A DNA stretch of 64,000 nucleotides from Desmodus rotundus. Its lineage: Eukaryota > Chordata > Mammalia > Chiroptera > Phyllostomidae. Below the pieces are notes generated by a model, which worked only from the letters and a program-made list of their open reading frames with translations, made no database searches and was not told where the DNA came from. Shown one piece after another: positions 56,651 through 64,000 of this stretch (the first letter of the stretch is position 1; every line of letters starts with the position of its first letter). The stretch is from assembly GCF_022682495.2 (NCBI RefSeq), contig NC_071396.1, positions 24,797,735-24,861,734 on the forward strand. The letters run 5' to 3'. A program made the translations under genes and the position numbers.

Positions 56651-58206
56651 TATTTATTATTATTATTATTATTTTTGCATTTCTTTTTTCAAAATTAAAA
56701 AAATATATATTTATTGATTATGCTATTACAGTTGTCCCATTCCCCCCACCCTCACTTCACTCCATCCTGTCCACTGCCTCCCTCCCACATTCCCCCCCCT
56801 ATGGTTCATGTCCATGGGTCATACTTATAAGTTCTTTGGCTCCTACATTTCCTACACTATTCTTACCCTCCCCCTGTCTATTTTCCACCTATCATTTATG
56901 CTACTTATTCTCTGTACCTTTCCCCCAACTCTCCCCCTCCCACTCCCCTGTTGATAACCCTCCATGTGATCTCCATTTCTGTGGTTCTGTTCCTGTTCTA
57001 GTTGTTTACTTAGTTTGCTTTTGTTTTTGTTTTAGGTGTGGTCGTTAATAACTGTGAGTTTGCTGTCACTCTTACTGTTCATATTTTTTATCTTCTTTTT
57101 CTTAGATAAGTCCCTTTAACATTTCATATAGTAAGGGCTTGGTGATGATGAACTCCTTTAACTTGACCTTTATCTGCCCTTCCATTCTAAATGATAGCTT
57201 TGCTGGATAGAGCAATCTTGGATGTAGGTCCTTGCCTTTCATGACTTGGAACACTTCTTTCCAGCCCCTTCTTGCCTGTAAGGTCTCTTTGGAGAAATCA
57301 GCTGACAGTCTTATGGGAACTCCTTTGTAGGTAACTGTGTTCTTTTCTCTTGCTGCTTCTAAGATTCTCTCCTTCTGCTTAATCTTGGGTAATGTAATGA
57401 TGATGTGCCTTGGTGTGTTCCTCCTTGGGTCCAGCTTCTTTGGGACTCTCTGAGCTTTCTGGACTTCCTGGAAGTCTATTTCCTTTGCCAGAGTAGGGAA
57501 GTTCTTCATTATTTGTTCAAATAAGTTTTCAATTTTTGTCTTGGTGCTTCTGTTACTTAAAGGGGCGGAGCCTTACCTGTTCCCTAGGGCGGGGCGGGGT
57601 AACTCTGGTCTCTGCGCTGTGACGCTGTACGTGGGGGAGGGGCCGAGAGGGAGCAATGGCACTCGCTCCACTCTCTGCAAGATTTCAATCACTCCCTCTG
57701 CTACGCACAATCAAATTGGGCCCTTCTGGTGCTGGTTCCCGAGTGGGTGGGCCTGTGCACTCCCTAGGCCCCTGTGGGTCTCTCCAACAACCTCTCCTGT
57801 GAGGCTGGGAGTTTCTCCGGCTGCTGCCCCAACCCCCACGGGTGTTTTCAATCAGAGGTTTGAGGCTTTATTTCCCCGCGTTGGAGCCCTGGGTTACGCA
57901 GTCTGCTTCGCTGCCCATCGTTTGTCCTGGTTTATCTGTGCGCGAATGTGGGGCCGCAGGGTCTGCTAGTGCTTGGACTGCCTGCCCCGTTCGTCCCACA
58001 CTCCGCCCGTCTTGGTCCCACCATGGCCACGTGAGTCCTCTCCGCCCCGGCTGCCCATCTCCACCCCTCCTACCGGTCTGGATGAATGTTTATTTTTTAA
58101 TCTCCTTGGTGTCGGACTTCCTTGCGGTTCGATTTTCTGTCAGTTCTGGTTGTGCGAGGAGGCGCAGTGTGTCCACCTACGCCGCCATCTTGGTTCTCCT
58201 TTTTCC
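56651..58206 (-). mobile_element. HAL1-like (ORF1-only L1) element, copy 2, antisense, with 16-bp duplication
   Basis: Minus-strand order: 5' end GAGAACCAAGATGGCGGCG (58,200 side), CpG-rich 5' UTR to about 57,540, ORF1 C-terminal half 57,509-57,102, then an L1-type 3' UTR and AT-rich tail to 56,651. ORF2 is absent. The 135-residue frame is uninterrupted: EIDFQEVQKAQRVPKKLDPR, HIIITLPKIKQKERILEAAR, VTYKGVPIRLSADFSKETLQ, LLYPAKLSFRMEGQIK. The ORF1 N-terminus is deleted. It is flanked by identical cactttcgagttttat at 56635-56650 and 58207-58222. Confidence 0.88.
58181..58194 (-). promoter_or_regulatory. YY1-type site at the 5' end of HAL1-like copy 2
   Basis: Minus strand reads ACCAAGATGGCGGC within the first 20 bases of the element. 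L1 5' UTRs of other mammals begin with a YY1 site (CAAGATGG) that positions transcription. In copy 1 the same place reads AAGAAGG, so the core is lost there. That the site works is inference. Confidence 0.6.
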
Positions 58207-58904
58207 CACTTTCGAGTTTTATATGAATGGAATTCTATGGCACATTTGCTTATCTTGTCTTGTTTCCGACTTTACACGCAATTATTTTGAAATTCGCATA
58301 TGTTGCCTATACCAACGGTTCACCCCAGTTTGCTGCGGATATTCTATTTACTGCGGTTTCTCTCATCACCTCTCGGGGAACATCGGGCTGTGGGCAGTGG
58401 TTGGCTCTTACAAGTACAGCTGCTGTGAGCACTTGAGTGAGAGTCCTCGTGTGGACAGAGTTGTCCTTTAGGGTCGGGACCTAGGAGTGGAATGATTGGG
58501 GTATTTGGTAGGCGTGTGTTTAAATTTCGAAGAAACCCCCGAACTTGTATCATTTCGCATTTCCGCTAGCCGTGTATGCGAATCTCTGTTTTTCCACACT
58601 TTTGCTTACAGGTGTCACAGGCTTATGCACCGCAGTTGTTGCGGTGAGTGTGCGGTCCTCCACCACTGTTTTTTTTTTTTTTTTTGGTGGTGATAAAATA
58701 ACCAAACCTACCATTCACTGTTTTTACCTTTTATAAGTGTACGGTTCAGCGGCATTAAGTACATTGACGCTGTCGTGTCACGTCGCCACCATCCAATCCC
58801 TCTTCAGGACTTTCTCACCCTCCCAAACTGAAACTCTGTCCCTGTTCAACAGGAAACAACTCCCACCCCCTGACCCTGGGGGTCACCGTGTTACTTACTT
58901 TTTT

Positions 58905-59102
58905 CTTTTTTAAAGATTTTATTTTATTTATTTTTAGAGAGAGGGGAAGGGAGGGAGAAAGAGGCAGAGAGACATCAATGTGTCGGTGCCTCTCGTGCGG
59001 CCCCTACTGGGGACCTGGCGTGCAAACCAGGCATGTGCCCTGACTTGGAATCCAACCGGCGACCCTTTGGTTTGCAGGTTGGCACTCAATCCACTGAGCC
59101 AC
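58905..59102 (-). repeat. Ves-type SINE (antisense), head-truncated
   Basis: ATTTTATTTATTTTTAGAG, CGGCCCCTACTGGGGACC, ACTCAATCCACTGAGCC, then a break, so the last bases of the head are missing. Confidence 0.88.
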
Positions 59103-60192
59103 TGAGTGTGTGTCTTTAGAGACCTTTTGACAGTTTGAGGAATTTGCCTTCTATTCCCGGTTTGCTGAGTTTTTATTATGAATGGATGTTGGATTTTTCA
59201 GATCTTTTTCTGTGTCTGTTGAGATGGTCATGCCTTTTTTTTTTAGTTTATTAATGTAGTGCTGCTTAGTCTTCGGATGTTACACCTTTCTTTCATCCCT
59301 GGATAAACCCCACTCAGTCATGACATATTATCCTTTGACTATAGCGTTGAATTAGATTTGCAAAAATTTTAAGAATATTACTTCTTTATTTATAAAAGGC
59401 AATGTTCTGTAGTTTTCTTTTACTGTTTTTGTGTGGTTTTTGTATCAGGGTAATTCTGGCCTCATTGAACAAGTTGGGGAGTTTTCTACTTTATTTAATT
59501 TTTGGAAGAGGCTATGTAGAATGATGATAATTTCAGCCACATATCTTTGGTACAGTTCACCGGTAAAGCCACCTGGGTTGTGGATTGGCCCTTATGAGAG
59601 TGTTTTTGTCACGATTTCAATTTCTTTAATAGATACAGAGCTATCTGTGTTATGTACCACTTCTTGAGTGACTCTTACCATATGAAATAGTCCATATGAT
59701 GTTCTTAATAGACTTCTAATATCCATAGAATCTGTTGTGCTGTTACTGCTCTCATTCAATCAACATTCATACTTCATGTCTTCTCTCTCTTCTTCTGCTG
59801 GCCGACTGGGCTAGAAGTTGACCCATTCATTGACACTCTGCAAGAACTTACTTTTGACTTCCTTGCTATTCTGTTTTCTAGCTCATTGATTTAGGATTTG
59901 ATCTTTGTTATTTTCTTCTGCTCACTTTGCTTTACTTTTTTTTCTAGGTTCTTAAGGGGAAGCCGAGGTCGATGACGGGGTGCTTCTGGAGCACAGTGTT
60001 TAGTACCACAGATCTCTCTGCAGGGCGCCTTAATGCCGTCCTCTGTGTTCTGATCATCTGTGTTTTCATTTTCATGCAAAGCACAGGGCTTTCTATTTCT
60101 CTCTGCATTCCTTCTTTGAGTCACAGGTTCCTTTAAAATCTGTTGTTTAGTTTCCAACTCATTGGGCATTTTCCAAGATTTTCCTTTCTTTT

Positions 60193-60396
60193 TTTAAAAA
60201 AAGATTTTAATTGCTTATTTTTAGAGATGGGAAGGGAGGGAGAAAGAGAGGGAGACATCAATGTGTGGTTGCCTCTCATGCGCCCCCTACTGGAGACCTT
60301 GCCTGCAACCCAGGCATGTGTCCTGACTAGGAATCGAACTGGCGGCCCTTTGGTTCACCAGTCGATGCTCAATTCACTGAGCCACACCAGCCAGGG
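60193..60396 (-). repeat. Ves-type SINE (antisense) in L1
   Basis: TTTTAATTGCTTATTTTTAG tail, CGCCCCCTACTGGAGACC, GAGCCACACCAGCCAGGG head. Flanks ccaagattttcctttctt and ccaaggtttttcttt. Confidence 0.92.
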
Positions 60397-61894
60397 TCCA
60401 AGGTTTTTCTTTAAGTGCTATCTAATTTAATCCCATGTGGTCAGATGATACCCTTTGTGTATTGAATCCCCATGGCAGCGTGTGAGGCCTTGTGCCCTGG
60501 CCCATCCCATCTGACCGCATCTCCCCCTCCTCCTGCCCCCCTCAACCATCCCCTCCTCATTGCTGCCTTTCTACTGAGTTCTGAACATTCTGAGCCCTTG
60601 GCTGCCCCACGCTTTTTATCCTGGCTGTTACCTCTCCGTGGGACTCTTGTCCACCATTCAGGCACATGGTGCCTTGTTACGGGCGGGACAGGGGCCCAGC
60701 CCTGAGCGGGGCTGCCAGGGGCCAGTGATAGTGAGTGGGTACTTGACTTTGTGTGGGAAAGATTTCACAACAGGGGTCCCAGTGACTGTGAGGGGCCATT
60801 TATTAAAGCTGGGGACAGTGAAACAAGGAAGGGCTTAGCACAGAAGGAGCAACAGGAGAGCCCAGGCTGGGCTGCCTTTGCTCACTGGGAAGCCAGAGAA
60901 GAGGGGGCCTTGGGGACAGGTACAGGGGGTCAGCCTGGGATGAGCTGCCGCTGCTCTTCACTGCCCTGGTTGCAAGTCTGGGCAGGTGGGAATCTTAGGG
61001 GCGGTCTCAGGGGAGGGTTCAGCAGAATAGTCATCAGTCTCCAGGTGTGTCCCTTAAGGGTCCTGGTCTCCACTGTCCCTGGTCAGGGACAGGGCAGGGG
61101 GTCCTCAGTCACTGCAGCTGGTCTTGGCCTCTTCACCCACCTGGTTTTGCTGCTTTTCTGGGCCTGGAGCTGAAACCCAGCTGAGGCCTAGATGTCCTCT
61201 CCAGGGAGGTGATCTTTGATATCTATCTGTAAGTTGCTCAGCCACAGAGTTCAGCTGTGTGCCTCAGTTTCCCTATTCTACTCGCCAAGGAATTTTCCTA
61301 GGTCCTCACTACCCTGCCTTAGGCTCACTTCTCTCAGGTTGCTGCTCCAAGCATCCTTTTCAGAGGCCACATGGGCCAGCTCCTCACAGCCCCACCCCTT
61401 CCCTTGCCTCTTCTTCCCTTACCACCTCCACCTCCCAGAGTGCACGTGCGCTCAGTGGCTGTCTGCTCTCTCTGTTCCCTGACCAGAGCAAAAGGCCCCT
61501 AAGGACAGGTCCCCAGGATGGGCATGGTGTCTGCATGCAGTAGGTCTTCAACGCATATGGAGCAAATGAGTGAGTGGCGTCCGCTGAGCCCCAGGGGCTG
61601 CTCCAGACAGGCTGGTCCTGCTTTGTCCACTCCCGGGCGGGTTTTTCCGAGAGCTTCCCTGACAACTGCAGAGGGAGCGGCCTCCACGTGTGCGACGTGG
61701 AGAAATAATCATGTTTTTAAAAGCTGCGTATTAGGAGCTCTCTCAGCTAATGAAAACCTTGCTTGGGCGTCTTCACGTCCAGCTGTAATGTGGATCCGGA
61801 GCCCCGCGCAGCTGGTGTCTGTCAAAGAGCCCATCTGGCTCCTTCTGCAGGAAACCGTGGTGGAGATGGGATTCCTTAAAGCTGCAGCTTTGGT

Positions 61895-62470
61895 TTTTGA
61901 AAATTTGTATTGAACTTATTGGAGTAACTTTGGTAAATGAAACTATGTAGGTTTCAGGTGTACAAGTCTACAATACATCATCTGTGTGTTCGCCACCCCA
62001 AGTCTCGTCCCCTTCCATCACCATTTGTCCCCCCTGCACCTCCTCTTCCTCCCCCCCCCACCCCGCTCATCGCCACGCTGTTGTCTGCGTCTATGAGGGT
62101 TTTTCCTTTTGGCTCAATCCCTTCCCCGTTTTCACCCAGCTCCCCTAAAGCCCTCCTTTCTGACAGCTGTCAGTCTGCTCTCCGTATCTACGAGTCTGTT
62201 TCTATTGTGTTTGTTAGTTTATTGTGTTCATTAGATTTCACGTGTGAGTGAGAGCATATATTATTTGTCTTTCTCTGACTGGCTTATTGCACTTGGCATA
62301 ATGCTCTCCACGTCCATCCACGCTGTCGCACAAAGGGTAAGAGTTTCATCTCTCTTTCTGCTGTGTACTATTCCACTGTGTAAATATACCACAGCTTTTT
62401 TACCCACTCATCTACTGATGGGCCATTGGGCTGCTTCCAGATCTTGGCTACTGTAAATAACATGCAGCCT
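61895..62470 (-). repeat. L1 3' end, antisense
   Basis: GTATTGAACTTATTGGAGTAAC, GTAGGTTTCAGGTGTACAAG, CCCCACCCCGCTCATCGCC, then TCTGACTGGCTTATTGCACTT, CCACAGCTTTTTTACCCACTC and GGGCTGCTTCCAGATCTTGG trace the 3' UTR and the ORF2 end of an L1 on the minus strand. It stops where a Ves SINE region begins. Confidence 0.85.
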
Positions 62471-62507
62471 TGTTTTTATTTATTTTATTTATTTTTGAAA
62501 AGATTTT

Positions 62508-62750
62508 AGCCCTGGTTGGTGTGGCTCAGTGGATTGAGTGCCAGGAAGCCTGTGAACCAAAGGCTCGCTGGTTTGATTCCCAGTCAAGGCACATGCCTGG
62601 GTTGTGGGCCAGGTCCCCAGTAGGGGGGCGTGCGAGAGGCAATCACACACTGGTGTTTCTCTCCCTCTCTTTCTCACTTCCTTTCCCCTCTCCAAAAATA
62701 AATAAATAGAAGACCTTAGAAAAATAAAATAAAATCAATAAAAAATTAAA
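62508..62750 (+). repeat. Ves-type SINE (sense)
   Basis: GCCCTGGTTGGTGTGGCTCAG head with a few extra bases in the anticodon-side block (gtgccaggaagcctgtg), CCCAGTAGGGGGGCGTG, CCTCTCCAAAAATAAATAAA and a long A-rich tail with ATAAA units. Confidence 0.92.
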
Positions 62751-63610
62751 GATCTTTTCACCCGTTTACTTCTTATAAAACTCCTTTCTTTGCTCTGCTT
62801 CCATTTTAGCCCCTAATCTGTAGATTAAGATGCAGTGAGATAAAAGGACTGGAAGTGGTAGTGGCCTCAGGGTTCCTGCCGTGCCTTCCACAGGGGGACG
62901 TTTCAGGGAGGGTGGAGCGGCCTTAAAGAGAACAGTTTAGAAACGCGTGAGGAGGGCAGGAGAGGCCCTGGCGTGTGTCTCCATGGTGAGTTGAGGTTGA
63001 CAGTGACCCCCCCTCAGGATGGGGTGTATCAGCTACTGAGTCACTGCTGCCCCTGACAATGGGCTGCTCACACAGCAGCTGCAGCCTCAAGGCGCGGACA
63101 CAGGGGAAGTGTCGGGAATTCAAAATCATTTCTTAATCTGCAGAAAGGGACACACTGTCAGTGCACCTGGAGCGTGAAGAATGGCTCCTCACCGTGCGCC
63201 TGCTGAACTGACAGCGACCTGTGGTCCTCTCACACCGCCTATGGGTCTCCAGGGCCACGGCACCTCCAGTACCGGCGGGGTCCTGCGTAGGCTTCTGTGG
63301 GGATTTCAGGCAGTGAGTAGGGAGTAGAACAGGGTGGACGCGCCCCTGCACAGGCGACCCTGGCACCCTGTCTGTGCATGGTGGGCGGTCAGCATGGCGC
63401 CGATCCCGCCCACCCACAACGCCTGTGGTTTACCCTGGGCCCTGGGATGGCTGCTGGCCCTGGGCTTCTCCACTTTCCCAAGGGGCCGACGCACAGCTGC
63501 TGTTTCACGGGGCACAAAGCCTGGGGTTTTGTGCACACACAGCCTTCCTTCATCATCCTGGATGCAGCCTCTTTTTTTTAATCCTCACTTGAGGCTGTGT
63601 TTATTTATTT

Positions 63611-63673
63611 GAGAGAGGGAGGGAGGGAGGGAGGGAGGGGGAGGGGGAGGAAAGGAGGGAGGGAGGGAGGGAG
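63611..63673 (+). repeat. (GGGA)n microsatellite
   Basis: Irregular GGGA/GGGGGA array inside the SINE's GA tract. It contains many G-triplets that could form G-quadruplexes. Confidence 0.92.
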
Positions 63674-63714
63674 AAGGGAGAAAGGGAGAAAGAGAGAGAG
63701 AGAAACATCAATCA

Positions 63715-63872
63715 GGCCCTGGTTTGTGTAGCTCAGTACGCTGAGCACAGGCCTTCGAACCGAAGGGTCCCTGGTTTGATTCCCAGTCAGGGCATATGCT
63801 TGGGCTGTGGGCCGGGTTCCCAGTATGGGGCATGCAAAAAAAAAAAAAAAAAAAAAAAGAAGAAGAAGAAGA
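63715..63872 (+). repeat. Short Ves SINE (sense) with perfect 16-bp duplication
   Basis: GGCCCTGGTTTGTGTAGCTCA head, GGTTTGATTCCCAGTCAGGG, CCGGGTTCCCAGTATGGGGC, then directly A23 and (GAA)n. The usual CT-rich tail block is missing. Flanked by identical agagaaacatcaatca at 63699-63714 and 63873-63888. Confidence 0.94.
63836..63872 (+). repeat. A23(GAA)n tail microsatellite
   Basis: 23 adenines followed by about five GAA units, the tail of the short Ves SINE. Confidence 0.95.
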
Positions 63873-64000
63873 AGAGAAACATCAATCAATTGCCTCTGGT
63901 ACTCACCCTGACTGGGATCTGACCTGCAACCCAAGCGTGTGCCCTGACTGGGAATTGAACCTGTAACCTTGTGATGTACAGATGACACTGCAGCCCATGG

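Larger units (their letters stand above)
58207..60460 (-). repeat. Long old L1 (3' part and ORF2), antisense, split by SINEs
   Basis: From 58,207 it continues the L1 begun at 56,265: ATATGAATGGAATTCTATGG, then GTGTACGGTTCAGCGGCATT at 58.7 kb, then from 59,107 antisense ORF2 (GTATCAGGGTAATTCTGGCC, CCACCTGGGTTGTGGATTGG, ATGAATGGATGTTGGATTTT) to CATGTGGTCAGATGATACCC near 60,450. Order and strand suggest one element or closely nested ones. Interrupted by Ves SINEs at 58,905 and 60,193. Confidence 0.75.
34787..64000 (+). other. OCA2: OCA2 intron 23 (5' part, at least 29 kb)
   Basis: No sequence like the final OCA2 exon was found, so the intron continues beyond the window. It is rich in antisense L1, SINEs, two HAL1-like elements and two MaLR-type LTRs. 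Stretches in which I see no named element: 35,031-36,520; 37,066-37,550; 39,275-40,355 (GC-rich); 40,600-41,150; 42,546-43,195 (AT-rich); 45,303-46,220; 46,690-49,680; 50,617-52,590; 52,760-53,510; 53,830-54,940; 55,112-55,980; 60,460-61,890; 62,750-63,570. At 52,643-52,750 the string aggggtatccaaccttttt recalls a DNA-transposon end. Confidence 0.8.
63577..64000 (-). repeat. Family B SINE (antisense) split by a Ves insertion, runs to window end
   Basis: TTTTTTAATCCTCACTTGAGG tail, an expanded GGGA array, then AGAGAAACATCAATCA. After the insertion come CAATTGCCTCTGGTACTC, two B-box-like blocks and part of the head. The element is cut by the window edge. Confidence 0.9.

Noticed and set aside
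57842..58471. 209-codon + strand frame
   Set aside because: Runs antisense through the 5' UTR of the HAL1-like element into old L1. Not a gene.

Overview
This window is mammalian intronic DNA carrying the 3' part of one gene, OCA2 (the melanosomal P protein, mutated in oculocutaneous albinism type 2), on the + strand. Six consecutive coding exons are intact, with good splice sites and compatible phases: 687-795, 5391-5518, 23281-23340, 23914-24018, 28686-28779 and 34693-34786. Matched against the human protein as I remember it, they are exons 18 to 23 (about residues 615-811). The last coding exon (exon 24, about 27 residues) was not found, so intron 23 runs at least 29 kb to the window end. 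No other protein-coding gene is supported.

The genome is very probably a bat, best guess a yangochiropteran (New World leaf-nosed bats or relatives). The main evidence is about fifty tRNA-derived SINE copies. One family is Ves-type, recognised by the head CCCTGGCTGGTGTGGCTCAG, the block CCCAGTAGGGGGC and the tail TCTCTCTAAAAATAAATAAA. The second family (called family B here) has the head GGCTCAGTTGGTTGGAGC, the block CACCAAAAGGTTG and a short 3'-terminal hairpin. The family-level placement is inference.

Layout: 1-686 end of intron 17; 796-5390 intron 18; 5519-23280 intron 19, with a long degraded sense L1 (about 14.5-18.5 kb) that holds several nested insertions; 23341-23913 a short intron 20; 24019-28685 intron 21; 28780-34692 intron 22; 34787-64000 intron 23. 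Intron 23 is rich in antisense L1 pieces, two MaLR-type LTRs, and two copies of an ORF1-only L1 derivative (half-LINE, HAL1-like) at about 43.3-45.2 kb and 56.65-58.2 kb.

The exons encode the C-terminal transmembrane half of a 12-span transporter, including the NIPFTATM segment (exon 21) and the GGNGT...GASANVV segment (exons 22-23), both conserved in the ion-transporter superfamily. Nothing here looks like a new multi-gene system. The points most worth a second look are: exon 23 tightly boxed by two SINE insertions, the paired HAL1-like elements, a recent fold-back duplication of a SINE tail from 21.8 kb into 15.9 kb, an 82-nt hairpin at 27.1 kb, and a strong antisense bias of SINEs in the gene.
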